From assembly GCF_900199435.1 (NCBI RefSeq), contig NZ_OAML01000003.1:62001-126000 (forward strand): a stretch of DNA of 64,000 bases. The letters are read 5' to 3'. The notes beneath the pieces are model-generated. The model worked only from the letters and a program-made list of their open reading frames with translations, was not told the DNA's origin and did no database searches. This DNA comes from Pygmaiobacter massiliensis (GTDB lineage Bacteria > Bacillota > Clostridia > Oscillospirales > Ruminococcaceae). Position numbers and translations under genes: made by a program. Numbering within the stretch: position 1 is the stretch's first letter; each line of letters begins with the position of its first letter. Positions 52,328 to 61,398 of this stretch are shown here, in pieces.

Positions 52328-53099
52328 AGGTGTAACCCATCTCCTCCCATTTTGTCAGCAGTTCATCCAGTATCTGTGCGTTGGTGGCACTGGTAGAGTG
52401 CAGCAGCACGATGGCCCCGTCGTGGGTGCGCGGCAGCAGCTTGCTGAATGCCTTTTCTGCAGAGGGCTGGTTATCAGTGTTCCAGTCTACATAGGCAAGG
52501 CTCCATAAGATGGTGCGGTAACCCAGTTCATTGGCCCAGGTCAAGTTTTCTTCACTGAATTTCCCCATCGGCGGACGGTAGAATTTTTGCATCTGCTGGC
52601 CGGTGGCCTCTGTAAAAACGGCTTCGAGATCGGTTAGTTCTTTTACGAATCCTTCTTTATTTTTTTGGCTCATATCGGGATGATGGTAGCTGTGGTTGCC
52701 AACGATGTGACCTTCGGCCACCATGCGCGCAATCAGCTCAGGGTTTTCTTTGATATAGCTGGCCACCACAAAAAACGCACCCTGAGCATTGTGCTTTTTC
52801 AAAGCATCCAAAATCGGCGCAGTGTTTCCATTTTCATATCCGGCATCAAAAGTAAGGTACAGTCGCTTTTTGCTGGTATCACCGCGGTAAAACGCATTGT
52901 AAGGGCGCAGCTCCTCGGCGGAACGGTTGGGCGTGGGTTCAGCGTTGCCTTCTTGGAACGATAGGCCCCACTCCTGTCGGCTTACCGCGACTGCCTGTGG
53001 CTCTTGCAGCGCAACGGGCAGCACAATGGCGAGCGCTACCGCCCCGGCAAGCCCGGCGAACAAACGGCGCGTTTGTTTTTTTGTAATGCACCAAAACAT
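52251..53099 (-). CDS. pdaA: Polysaccharide deacetylase, PdaA type (muramic-delta-lactam synthesis)
   Basis: The 282-residue protein starts MFWCITKKQTRRLFAGLAGA after TTAGGTGA. It has an N-terminal membrane or signal segment. The NodB core follows: TFDAGYENGNT, NHSYHHPD (metal His pair), FYRPPMGKFSE and VLLHS. ILWSLAYVDWNTDNQPS is characteristic of PdaA. PdaA deacetylates muramic acid after CwlD and closes the delta-lactam ring. This is strong evidence for endospore formation. Confidence 0.9.
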   Translation of the reverse strand: MFWCITKKQTRRLFAGLAGAVALAIVLPVALQEPQAVAVSRQEWGLSFQEGNAEPTPNRSAEELRPYNAFYRGDTSKKRLYLTFDAGYENGNTAPILDALKKHNAQGAFFVVASYIKENPELIARMVAEGHIVGNHSYHHPDMSQKNKEGFVKELTDLEAVFTEATGQQMQKFYRPPMGKFSEENLTWANELGYRTILWSLAYVDWNTDNQPSAEKAFSKLLPRTHDGAIVLLHSTSATNAQILDELLTKWEEMGYTFGSLTELGQAAPAENAAANQTTPAA

Positions 53100-53162
53100 T
53101 TTCATCACCTAACTCTTCCAAAAAGAGTTTATGTTGAGATGCATGGAAAAATGAATAAACAG

Positions 53163-53993
53163 CTAAAACCAGTGTTTATGTTTAAACCAAAGCACCGAGC
53201 ATAGGCAAACTGCCAAAGTAAGCAATGCCACGTAGCCGTACCCAAACGACCAACCGTACTCCGGCAGTGAAAAGTTCATGCCGTACCACCCGGCAATCAG
53301 GGTGGGGGGCAAAAATACCGCCGTCAGCACAGTGAAAATTTTCATAATCTGATTTTGCTCAATATCAATCTGCGCTTGATATGCTTCGCGCACCTGGGTG
53401 ATATATTCACGCAGATGAAGCACCGAATTGAGCAGATGATCCAGCCGCCGATCCAGCGAGCTAAACCGCTTTTGCAATGCATCATCGAGCAGGCTGTTTT
53501 CATTTTCGGCAAAGCCGCTTGTAATCAGAGAAAATTGCTCGTAATAGCGTTTGAAGCGCAGCAGCAGCCGGCGCATACGAATAATGCGCCCCTCCGCACC
53601 ACGCAACGGCCGCTTGCTCAGCAGCATTTCGTCCTCCAGCGCAGTAATATCATCTTCCAGGTGCTCGAGAAAATCTACATCCGAGCCGCTCAATGCAAGA
53701 AAAAGATCCAGAATTTGTTTGCATGGTAACTGATCTTCGCTGATTTTTGCGAGTTCTTCTCTGCAAAGCGCGCTGTCACTGACGAAAAGCAGCGCTTCCC
53801 GGCTACAATAGGCCGACATACGCATGCCCGGCAGCTGCGGTTGCCGAATGTCGCAGAACAAAAACGAAAAGAAGCAGCCGTCATTGCCCACCGAGACAAA
53901 AAGATGAGGGCTGGCGTAAATGCGCCCAAAAAGGTCATCTCCCAAAACGGGGCGCAGCGCTGAGATTTCTTTTTGGGCATATATTTTGCGCAT
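53163..53993 (-). CDS. corA: CorA-type divalent metal ion transporter
   Basis: The 276-residue protein starts MRKIYAQKEISALRPVLGDD, with AAAGGA about 10 bases upstream. A long helical cytoplasmic domain contains the LEDDITALEDEML coiled region. Two C-terminal membrane helices follow, with the invariant loop GWYGMNF. It forms a pentameric channel for Mg, Co or related ions. It lies 63 bases after pdaA's start on the same strand. Confidence 0.93.
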   Translation of the reverse strand: MRKIYAQKEISALRPVLGDDLFGRIYASPHLFVSVGNDGCFFSFLFCDIRQPQLPGMRMSAYCSREALLFVSDSALCREELAKISEDQLPCKQILDLFLALSGSDVDFLEHLEDDITALEDEMLLSKRPLRGAEGRIIRMRRLLLRFKRYYEQFSLITSGFAENENSLLDDALQKRFSSLDRRLDHLLNSVLHLREYITQVREAYQAQIDIEQNQIMKIFTVLTAVFLPPTLIAGWYGMNFSLPEYGWSFGYGYVALLTLAVCLCSVLWFKHKHWF

Positions 53994-54171
53994 AACTGAC
54001 ACATCCTTTACCTGTACGAAATTATAATAACCAAAGGGTTGGGATACTGGGAGGAAATAAAGAGACAAAAAGTAATGTTTTGTGACCGGGTTACTAGACG
54101 AGTCGCTAAAATGTGATATAATAGGCTTACAGGAACCAACCTGATTAAAACGAAATCATGAGGTGACTAAA

Positions 54172-54543
54172 ATGAAATTTTATCTTTGCAAACATTGTGG
54201 CAATGAAGTAGAAATGATTCGCGATGCCGGTGTGGTACCGGTATGCTGCGGCGAAAAAATGGTTGAGCTGCACGCTAATACCGTTGATGCAAGCGTTGAG
54301 AAGCATATCCCTGCTGTCACCGTTTCTGGCGACGAAGTCGCTATTAAGATCGGTGAAGTGGAGCATCCGATGATTCCCGAGCATTATATCGAGTGGGTTG
54401 TGCTGGAAACCGAAAACGGCAGCTATCGTCACAACTTTAAACCCGGCGATGCACCTGCAGTAACCTTCCACCTGGCAGGCGAAAAAGCAATCGCTGCTTA
54501 TGCTTACTGCAATATCCACGGCCTGTGGAAAAAAGAGCTGTAA
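54172..54543 (+). CDS. dfx: Desulfoferrodoxin (superoxide reductase)
   Basis: The 123-residue protein starts MKFYLCKHCGNEVEMI after GAGGTGA. The N-terminal desulforedoxin-like site is CKHC...VCC, with four Cys for iron center I. The catalytic center II residues are in KHIPAVT, EHPMIPEHYIEW and CNIHGLW. It reduces superoxide to peroxide without making oxygen, as in anaerobes. Confidence 0.95.
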   Translation: MKFYLCKHCGNEVEMIRDAGVVPVCCGEKMVELHANTVDASVEKHIPAVTVSGDEVAIKIGEVEHPMIPEHYIEWVVLETENGSYRHNFKPGDAPAVTFHLAGEKAIAAYAYCNIHGLWKKEL

Positions 54544-54561
54544 GCTACAAATCCATAAAAT

Positions 54562-54598
54562 AAAAGCCAGAGCGCACGGCGCTCTGGCTTTTTGTTTT
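54562..54598 (+). terminator. Terminator after desulfoferrodoxin
   Basis: AAAAGCCAGAGCGC pairs with GCGCTCTGGCTTTT. Confidence 0.92.
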
Positions 54599-54626
54599 GT
54601 GCAAGTTCTGCCGCAGAGGCTGCGTC

Positions 54627-54935
54627 TTATTTAAAGTAACCGTATTCGCACAGCAAATCAAAGCAGGCGTTTACTTCATCGTCTGAAAAAAGCGCCCCAA
54701 AGCGTCCTTGTGTGACCGCCGCCTCTATCGATAAATCAAGGCGGCCGCAATCTGCCAGCGGGCCAAAGGTTTCAGAAAGCTGGCCACGACGCACCAACTG
54801 ATGTACTGCGTTTACCGTCCCGCTTTTTTCGGCCTGTGCTAAAAAGCGGTCAGGTTGCTTGCCGCAAACGGTGTTTGCCTTTTCAATGCGCTGTTTCAAT
54901 TCTTTCTCAAAGGCCAGTTCTAACGTATCTGCCAT
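54627..54935 (-). CDS. Small conserved hypothetical protein
   Basis: The 102-residue, wholly helical protein contains FGPLADCGRLDLSIEAAVTQ and DDEVNACFDLLCEYGYF. A similar 'GRLDLS-EA-V' end occurs in many gut Firmicute proteins as I recall, but I cannot name the family. AGGAGA precedes the ATG. Function unknown. Confidence 0.65.
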   Translation of the reverse strand: MADTLELAFEKELKQRIEKANTVCGKQPDRFLAQAEKSGTVNAVHQLVRRGQLSETFGPLADCGRLDLSIEAAVTQGRFGALFSDDEVNACFDLLCEYGYFK

Positions 54936-55132
54936 TTTTTAAATCTCCTGTTTTGTGAGGTGATGATGCAAAGCCGCCCGAAATTGGGTGCAAAACTTAC
55001 CTTTTTACCGAGATTGGCTTTTCATTAGTATAACGCACACCGACAAATTATGCGAGTTTTTTTCGCAAAAACCGACCCAGTGGAATATACTGACTCAGGA
55101 ACATACCTCTCCGAGAAAGGAATGGCTTTGCT

Positions 55133-56374
55133 ATGAACAGAACCTATCGAGAAATGACAACCCAGGAAATTATCGCGGCGCTGAATGCAGCCAAGTTCTG
55201 CTGGCTCAGCACTTTGAACAATTCCTCCCCTTATCTGGTGCCCATGTGCTTTACATTCAGATGGCAGGACGGAGAGTTCACATTTTTGCTTCAAAGTAGT
55301 ACCCAGGGCAAAAAAGCAGATTGCCTTGCAGAAAACCCGCAGGTAATGCTTTCGGTAACCGAAGACGATGAAGGAAGCGTCGCCACCGTGTTGGCGGAAG
55401 GTCGGGCAAAACTGCTCCCGCCATCCTGCCACTGCCAAAGAAAAATGGATATTGAAGTAACGGTGACAGAAATCAGCGGGCGCATTTATCAAAAGCCGGT
55501 TTGCGATGCAGCCCCGAGATCCGCCGCGTCTAGTTCTGCCCGCGAAGATGGGCTCTACTATGATACCCCGCTGCCCCGCAGAGAACGCACCCCCCGTTAC
55601 GACACCGCCCCGACTACCAGAGACGATGACTATGCAAGGCCCGAAGCTCGCCCTGCTGGGCGCAGTGACCGCTATGAGAAGCCCCGCCAAGAGTCTCGTC
55701 AGGAGCCTCGCTATTATGACTCTCGCACCTCTACCCCGCGAGAAGAACCGGCGGCGAAAAACCGCGCAGAGGAAGCTCGCGAGGAACTGCGTTATTCCCG
55801 CGACGTCCGCTATGACCGCGAGCGACAACAGCCGCGCGTGCAGCCCGAATGGGACGTTGTGCGGGAGCCGGCACCCGTACCGGCAAAACAGCCCCGTCCG
55901 GAGCGTTACACCCGCTGTGTCAGCGAGAATAAAGCCGATCGGCTGTGGCGGCGCTACGAAGATGCTCGCCGAGAATCCGTTGCCTTGCGTTTGGAGCAGA
56001 CCAACATGCGCACCGTAGAAAAAGGTGACCGTCTGCGCGAGTTTGACCGTGTACGCACCAGTGATGTTGCTTCGTTCAATGAAAAGAGCGGTGCGCTGAA
56101 ATTCCGTAAAAACGGCATTTATCGGCTTACCGCCATTGCGGGTGCCGAGCACCCGGAGCAGGACGGCGACCGCCTGCGCGTTGCGCTGTGGTGCCTGAAT
56201 GAGAACTGCCTGGTAGAACGGCTTGCTTTTAAACCGGCAGGAGATGTCGAGTACCAGCTGGATGCGAGAGTCATCTTTGAAGTAACCGATAAGATGTTTG
56301 CATTTGTGCTTAAAAATGCTTCTACCGATACCTTGAACGCGAAAGCCAGTTTTCTCGTAGAAAAACTCAAATAA
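55133..56374 (+). CDS. PNPOx-like domain fused to an Arg-rich linker and a C-terminal beta domain
   Basis: The 413-residue protein starts MNRTYREMTTQEIIAALNAA after GAAAGGAATGG. Residues 1-125 are a pyridoxamine-phosphate-oxidase-like split barrel (FCWLSTLNNSSPYLVPMCFT). Residues about 125-280 are a low-complexity Arg/Tyr/Pro/Glu-rich linker. Residues about 305-413 form a beta-rich domain (GALKFRKNGIYRLTAIAG, ending KASFLVEKLK), whose pattern recalls the jelly-roll domain of BclA/C1q-like proteins. No signal peptide. The combination is not one I know. Confidence 0.8.
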   Translation: MNRTYREMTTQEIIAALNAAKFCWLSTLNNSSPYLVPMCFTFRWQDGEFTFLLQSSTQGKKADCLAENPQVMLSVTEDDEGSVATVLAEGRAKLLPPSCHCQRKMDIEVTVTEISGRIYQKPVCDAAPRSAASSSAREDGLYYDTPLPRRERTPRYDTAPTTRDDDYARPEARPAGRSDRYEKPRQESRQEPRYYDSRTSTPREEPAAKNRAEEAREELRYSRDVRYDRERQQPRVQPEWDVVREPAPVPAKQPRPERYTRCVSENKADRLWRRYEDARRESVALRLEQTNMRTVEKGDRLREFDRVRTSDVASFNEKSGALKFRKNGIYRLTAIAGAEHPEQDGDRLRVALWCLNENCLVERLAFKPAGDVEYQLDARVIFEVTDKMFAFVLKNASTDTLNAKASFLVEKLK

Positions 56375-56378
56375 GAAA

Positions 56379-56412
56379 AAAGCCCCGGCAGAACACGCTG
56401 CCGGGGACTTTT
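56379..56412. terminator. Terminator between the fusion gene and the next gene
   Basis: AGCCCCGGCAG pairs with CTGCCGGGGAC, then TTTTT, between convergent genes. Confidence 0.85.
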
Positions 56413-56675
56413 TATGCTTCCGCGTCGTAAATGCCGTGCACTTTAAACAGCGTAAGAATATTTGAGGTATTTAGTTTTTTGACAATCAGCTCTTTAAATT
56501 TTACAGAGTGGGTCTTGTTTTCATACCGCATTTTTTCCAATTGGCTGGCAACCTGCACTTGCTCTTGCGCGAGCAGTTCGCAAAGGTCTTCTACACGCCC
56601 CAGTTGTTCAATCGCTTCCGCGGTATCGGCGACGGTGTAACTGCCGTCGGCCTGTTTCACAGTGTATCTGGACAT
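56412..56675 (-). CDS. Small coiled-coil hypothetical protein
   Basis: The 87-residue protein starts MSRYTVKQADGSYTVADTAE after AAGGAGA. It has a helical, Glu/Gln-rich middle (EDLCELLAQEQVQVASQLEK), then FKELIVKKLNTSNILTLFKV. Similar small proteins occur in phages and in gut Firmicutes. No function can be given. Confidence 0.65.
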   Translation of the reverse strand: MSRYTVKQADGSYTVADTAEAIEQLGRVEDLCELLAQEQVQVASQLEKMRYENKTHSVKFKELIVKKLNTSNILTLFKVHGIYDAEA

Positions 56676-56718
56676 AAGATCTCCTTGCAATCAACAATAA
56701 AGCAATAAAAGAGTATAC

Positions 56719-56749
56719 AAAAGGCACCGTTTTAGGGACGGTGCCTTTT
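56719..56749 (-). terminator. hppA terminator
   Basis: AAAAGGCACCGT pairs with ACGGTGCCTTTT on the minus strand, followed by a short T run. Confidence 0.85.
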
Positions 56750-56761
56750 GCTTAATTTAAA

Positions 56762-58846
56762 TTACAGCAGGTGGAAAGTTACGATAAAGCCGCTGAACAC
56801 GATAGAAACGGTGGAAACCAGTTTGATCAGGATGTTCAGTGCGGGGCCGGAGGTATCCTTAAACGGATCGCCAACGGTATCGCCGATAACAGCTGCTTTG
56901 TGGCAATCAGAGCCTTTGCCGCCGTGAACGCCACTTTCGATGTATTTCTTAGCATTGTCCCATGCGCCGCCAGCGTTAGACATAAAGACTGCCATAACAA
57001 AGCCGGTAACGGTAACGCCGCCAAGCAGGCCAACTACGCCGGAAGCGCCGAGCAGAAGGCCGGTAGCGATGGGAACAACAACTGCCAGAACAGAAGGAGC
57101 GACCATCTCTTTCAGAGCGCCGCGGGTGCAAAGGTCAACGCAGGACTTGTAATCCGGGTCAGCTTTGCCTTCCATCAGGCCGGTAATCTCTTTAAACTGA
57201 CGGCGAACTTCCAGCACGATGGACTGAGCAGCACGCTGTACAGCGGTCATGGTGAGCGCTGCAAACAAGAAGGTGAGCATTGCGCCGAGGAACAGACCGA
57301 TGAGAACCGGGGGATTGGTCAGAGAAAGGTCGAGCACGGCGCCTTTGGACTTCACAACGTCAACATAGGAAACGAGAAGTGCAAGTGCGGTGAGTGCAGC
57401 AGAGCCGATTGCAAAGCCTTTGCCGGTTGCAGCGGTGGTGTTGCCCAGAGAGTCGAGAGCATCGGTGCGCTCGCGAACTTCTTCGCCGAGGCCGGCCATT
57501 TCAGCAATACCGCCAGCATTATCGGCAACGGGGCCGTAAGCGTCGGTTGCGAGGGTGATGCCGAGGGTGGAGAGCATGCCGACAGCAGCAATGCCGATGC
57601 CGTAAAGGCCCTGCTCAAAGCCGGCAGACATGCCGCCAGCAGCTACATAGCTGACCATAACAGCTGCGCCAACGATGAGAATCGGAGCACAGGTGGAACG
57701 CATGCCCAGGGAAAGACCGCCGATGATGGTGGTTGCAGCGCCGGTTTCGGTAGAAGCGGCGAGCTCCTGGGTGGGCTTATAGGTGTCAGAAGTGTAGTAC
57801 TCGGTGAAGTAACCGATAGCGCAGCCAGCAACGAGGCCGCAGAGAATGGCGACATAAACGCCCATGTTGCCGAGGATGAAGTAGGTCAGCGGAGCAGCGA
57901 CGATAGCAGAAAGTGCTGCTGCGATGTAAGTACCGGTACGCAGGGTTTTCAGCAGGCTGCGCTGGGTTGCATTTTCGCCGGTACGGATGAAGAAGGTACC
58001 GATGATGGAGCAAATAACGCCGCAAACTGCGATGCACAGGGGCAGGAACATTGCGTTCCAACCGAGGCCGGAAGCACCGTAAGCGGTTGCGCCGAGTGCG
58101 AAAGTTGCGAGGATAGAACCAACATAGGATTCGTAAAGGTCAGCACCCATGCCAGCAACGTCGCCAACGTTGTCGCCAACGTTGTCAGCGATAACAGCGG
58201 GGTTGCGCGGGTCATCTTCAGGAATGCCAGCTTCGACTTTACCTACGAGGTCAGCGCCGACGTCTGCTGCTTTGGTAAAGATACCGCCGCCGACGCGAGC
58301 AAACAGAGCCATCGAGGAAGCGCCCATGCCAAACATAACCATGGTCTGTGCAATGGTTGCGTAGTCTGCGTGGAAGCCATACTTCAGGATGCAGAACCAG
58401 ACAGAGATGTCTAGCAGGCCAAGGCCGACTACGGTAAAGCCCATAACAGCACCGGAAGAGAATGCCACGTTGAGGCCGCGGTTGAGGCTCTCGTGTGCAG
58501 CATGTGCGGTACGTGCGTTAGAAGCAGTTGCAATTTTCATGCCGACAAAGCCAGCCAGTGCCGAGTAACAGCCACCGGTGACAAATGCGAACGGCACAAA
58601 CGGGGAAACCATGCCGAAGTAGGCCAGCACTGCGAAGATAACGACCATCACTGCAAAGAATTTTGCAACGGTGGCATACTGGCGTTTCAGGTAAGCGTTT
58701 GCACCTTCGCGGATGAAGCCTGCGATTTTCTTCATCAGATCGGTGCCCTCAGAATAGCTGAGGACTTTGCGGCTCTGCATATAAGCGAAGAGCAACGCAA
58801 TGGCGGAACCGGCAAGGCCGATCCACAGATAGTTTTCTACCATCAT
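56762..58846 (-). CDS. hppA: Membrane-bound ion-translocating pyrophosphatase
   Basis: The 694-residue protein has about 16 membrane segments. Catalytic motifs include [40 protein letters not shown] and the C-terminal [15 protein letters not shown]. The segment [11 protein letters not shown] has Ala where potassium-independent enzymes have Lys, so it should be the potassium-dependent type. It uses pyrophosphate to pump H+ or Na+; which ion cannot be told. AAGGA precedes the ATG. Confidence 0.97.
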   Translation of the reverse strand: MMVENYLWIGLAGSAIALLFAYMQSRKVLSYSEGTDLMKKIAGFIREGANAYLKRQYATVAKFFAVMVVIFAVLAYFGMVSPFVPFAFVTGGCYSALAGFVGMKIATASNARTAHAAHESLNRGLNVAFSSGAVMGFTVVGLGLLDISVWFCILKYGFHADYATIAQTMVMFGMGASSMALFARVGGGIFTKAADVGADLVGKVEAGIPEDDPRNPAVIADNVGDNVGDVAGMGADLYESYVGSILATFALGATAYGASGLGWNAMFLPLCIAVCGVICSIIGTFFIRTGENATQRSLLKTLRTGTYIAAALSAIVAAPLTYFILGNMGVYVAILCGLVAGCAIGYFTEYYTSDTYKPTQELAASTETGAATTIIGGLSLGMRSTCAPILIVGAAVMVSYVAAGGMSAGFEQGLYGIGIAAVGMLSTLGITLATDAYGPVADNAGGIAEMAGLGEEVRERTDALDSLGNTTAATGKGFAIGSAALTALALLVSYVDVVKSKGAVLDLSLTNPPVLIGLFLGAMLTFLFAALTMTAVQRAAQSIVLEVRRQFKEITGLMEGKADPDYKSCVDLCTRGALKEMVAPSVLAVVVPIATGLLLGASGVVGLLGGVTVTGFVMAVFMSNAGGAWDNAKKYIESGVHGGKGSDCHKAAVIGDTVGDPFKDTSGPALNILIKLVSTVSIVFSGFIVTFHLL

Positions 58847-59147
58847 AATAAACAGTCCTTTCGATGATTCTGCTTTTGCGAAAGCCGCAAAAACAAAAAG
58901 AACTTTTAGGCGTGTTGTACCTAAAAGTTCCTGGCAACATCAAACAGAAACAAAAGAGCAAACCGCCGCCTGTGTTGACGCAGCACGGCAAAAAAGCTCC
59001 GTGTATTCCAAAAGTTGCGACAAAAAGCAAAGCGCTCTTTTTGCATTGCGAAATCCGTTCCGCATGAGGTATGCAAAAAAGACCACTTAACTTGTCACAA
59101 AACTGGGGGAATCCCTGTTTCTGTGCATATTACCAAAGATTTAGTTA
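58847..59147 (-). promoter_or_regulatory. Long hppA leader with an intrinsic terminator
   Basis: A promoter (59155-59183) predicts a 300-base leader. Within it, 58890-58930 forms a perfect terminator on the minus strand: GAACTTTTAGG and CCTAAAAGTTC, then TTTTTGTTTTT. It lies 44 bases before the start codon, so hppA can be read only by passing it. Other hairpins (CACGG/CCGTG) precede it. No known riboswitch is recognised. Confidence 0.65.
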
Positions 59148-59154
59148 CATTTTC

Positions 59155-59183
59155 AGTATAACATATTGAAACAGAGACGTAAA
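59155..59183 (-). promoter_or_regulatory. Probable hppA promoter
   Basis: On the minus strand TTTACG and TATACT have a 17-base spacer. Confidence 0.65.
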
Positions 59184-59251
59184 TACTTAAATATGCATTA
59201 TGTGTTCAAAATATGAACTTTTGTAGCCTGTTAAATGGAAAAAATGCTGCA

Positions 59252-59277
59252 ATATTTGACAATTTTTTGTCAAATAT
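59252..59277. repeat. Perfect A+T-rich palindrome upstream of hppA
   Basis: ATATTTGACAA and TTGTCAAATAT are exact complements around tttt. It lies about 70 bases upstream of the hppA promoter and 60 bases after the response regulator stop. It could be an operator; the lack of a U-tract argues against a strong terminator. Confidence 0.55.
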
Positions 59278-59336
59278 GACTGATAAAATTTTCACGATTT
59301 GGAATGGGCGCTTTTTAGCTTACAAAAAAGCTCACA

Positions 59337-60110
59337 TTACACCAGTGCAGGCTCCTCAGATTTGCTGATGGCAATGCTCAGCACCCGGTGCCGATACTCA
59401 TTGGCGGACATTCCCTCCACCTTTTTGAAAATGCGTGAGAAGTGAGTGACATCGGCAAAGCCTACTGCCTCGCTGATTTCCCAAATCTTCATCGCAGGGT
59501 CGCGCAGCAGCTCTTTGGCATGGTGGATGCGTACCCCGTTGAGCAGGTCAGAAAAGCCCTGATTGGTATTTTTAGAGATGAGCTTAGAAAGATGCCACTG
59601 GCTGACGTAGACTTTTTCGGCCACCTCGGTGAGCGTCAGTTTTTCGGCGTAATGTTCGCCTATGTAGGCCATTGCGTTTTGCAAAATAAAATTCTGCGCC
59701 GCAGAGGGCACCTCTTCTGGCTCCGCTGTGCCAAGGCTGCGCAGGTTTTCGGTCATGGCGGCGAGAGCTGCTTCCAGTTCGCTGAATTTGCTGGGCTTGA
59801 GCACATACCGCACCACACCCAGTTGAATGGCTTTCTGTGCATATTCAAAATCTGGGTAGCCGGAAAGAATCGTCACCTGCATGGCGGGGAACTCACTGCG
59901 CACCGCTGCCAGCATGGCAAGTCCGTCTGCACCGGGCATGCAGATATCGGTAAACAGAATGTCAGGATGCAGCTCGCGAATCTTCGCCTGCGCAGAAATG
60001 CCGTCCGAAGCGGTGGCAATTACCTCGCAGTGATACTGCGCCCAAGGCATTGCCCGGCTTAGCCCGTTTACAATGATATCCTCGTCGTCTACAATCATGA
60101 CTTTGTACAT
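59337..60110 (-). CDS. AraC-type response regulator (YesN family)
   Basis: The 257-residue protein starts MYKVMIVDDEDIIVNGLSRA after GAAAGG. Receiver residues are DDE, phosphorylatable D in LFTDICMPG, and K in VLKPSKF. The C-terminal AraC DNA-binding domain has two helix-turn-helices (TEVAEKVYVSQWHLSKLI and WEISEAVGFADVTHFSRIF). Such regulators control sugar ABC transporters, like the one next to it. The sensor kinase is not in the window. Confidence 0.93.
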   Translation of the reverse strand: MYKVMIVDDEDIIVNGLSRAMPWAQYHCEVIATASDGISAQAKIRELHPDILFTDICMPGADGLAMLAAVRSEFPAMQVTILSGYPDFEYAQKAIQLGVVRYVLKPSKFSELEAALAAMTENLRSLGTAEPEEVPSAAQNFILQNAMAYIGEHYAEKLTLTEVAEKVYVSQWHLSKLISKNTNQGFSDLLNGVRIHHAKELLRDPAMKIWEISEAVGFADVTHFSRIFKKVEGMSANEYRHRVLSIAISKSEEPALV

Positions 60111-60392
60111 AGTAATCCAACCTTTCATACTTGTTGCTTTGCGGCGGCGAGGTGCCTTCCCGCCAACGGCGTTAGCCAAGGGTGCTAAAAGTACAGAATA
60201 CTGCACGATTAAACCCCAGGAAGCCTTATGGATATCAATTCGAGTTGCGGCCAGCGGCTGTATGTGTGCCGAATGTCCTGATTTAAGTATAACATACTCA
60301 ATCTTTCGGCGTCTTGCGCAAACGGGCAGAAAAACTAGCGAAAAGGCTTCCTTTTGCTGGAAGCAGCGCAAAGCCGAAAGATAAGATGAAAC

Positions 60393-60420
60393 AACGCACA
60401 CCCTGTGAAGGGTGTGCGTT
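60393..60420 (-). terminator. Terminator after the sugar ABC permease operon
   Basis: AACGCACACCCT pairs with AGGGTGTGCGTT. The rest of the 60111-60518 gap holds a TATACT on the minus strand (about 60291-60296) that may serve the response regulator. Confidence 0.75.
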
Positions 60421-60518
60421 GCTTCAGGAGAAAAAAGAAAATAGGAGAGCATGAAAAAGTGTGTAGCGATATCTCGAAAAGTAGCACGCTTAGAAAAACG
60501 GCGTACCTTAAAGAGCAA

Positions 60519-61385
60519 TTACCCTTTTACGGCACCAGCGGTAAGCCCTTTGATGATGTTTTTCTGCAAGAAGACGTAAACCACAAGCACAGGGATAACG
60601 ACCATAACGACCGCTGCTACCATCAAGCCGTAGTTCGTGCCTGCCTGGCTTGAAATTTCGTTCAGCAGACGAGTGATGGTGAAGAATTTTTTGCTTCGCA
60701 AAAAGAACATCTGTGTAAACAGGTCGTTGTAGCTCCACAAAAAGGTGAAGATGCCGACGGTAGCAAAGCTGGGACGGGCAAGCGGCATGATGATTTTAAA
60801 GAAAATCCGGAATACGCTGTAACCCTCTAAGTACGCCGCTTCTTCCAGGTCGATGGGCAGGCTTCGGATAAAGCCCATCAGTACGATGATGGCAAAGGAA
60901 AGATTGCCTGCAATCTGCGGCAGAATCACCGAAAGGCGGGTAAGCCAGATGTTGCCGGTGTTGACGATGCCCCAAGCGTTTTCCATCCGGAAAACCGGGA
61001 TAATAGTGGAGAAGATGGGGAACATCGAGCTTGCAATAATCATCGAGTACAGGAAGGTACGGCCGCGGAACTGATAGCGCACCATCGCATAGGCGGCAAG
61101 CCCCGCAAGCACGATAACCACTGCGGTAACAACACCGCTGATGACGAGGCTGTTGACGTAAGCTGCGCCGATATCAACGCGGCGGAATGCCGTAACGTAG
61201 TTTTCGAGTGTAAACTTATCCCCAATTGGCAAAGAGAACGCCTCTTTGCGGATGAGTCCTTTCGGTTTAAACGAGTTGAGCACGACCCATACGAACGGGT
61301 AAATTGTGGTTAATGCCCAAAGCGAGAGAACCAGGTAGATGAAGAACTGGCCCAGAGAGAGCTTTTTGCGTTTGATTTTATTCAT
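60519..61385 (-). CDS. Carbohydrate ABC transporter permease (MalG type)
   Basis: The 288-residue protein starts MNKIKRKKLSLGQFFIYLVL after GGGAGGG. It has six membrane segments and the EAA loop (EEAAYLEGYSVFRIFFKIIMP). The upstream permease gene ends 14 bases before its start. It pairs with the MalF-type permease; the ATPase is not adjacent, as is common for CUT1 systems in Clostridia. Confidence 0.93.
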   Translation of the reverse strand: MNKIKRKKLSLGQFFIYLVLSLWALTTIYPFVWVVLNSFKPKGLIRKEAFSLPIGDKFTLENYVTAFRRVDIGAAYVNSLVISGVVTAVVIVLAGLAAYAMVRYQFRGRTFLYSMIIASSMFPIFSTIIPVFRMENAWGIVNTGNIWLTRLSVILPQIAGNLSFAIIVLMGFIRSLPIDLEEAAYLEGYSVFRIFFKIIMPLARPSFATVGIFTFLWSYNDLFTQMFFLRSKKFFTITRLLNEISSQAGTNYGLMVAAVVMVVIPVLVVYVFLQKNIIKGLTAGAVKG

Positions 61386-61398
61386 TACTAGCCCTCCC

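Noticed and set aside
56771-58414. 547-codon open frame antisense to hppA
   Set aside because: Asn/Asp/Cys/Gly-rich shadow of the conserved pyrophosphatase, with no ribosome site.
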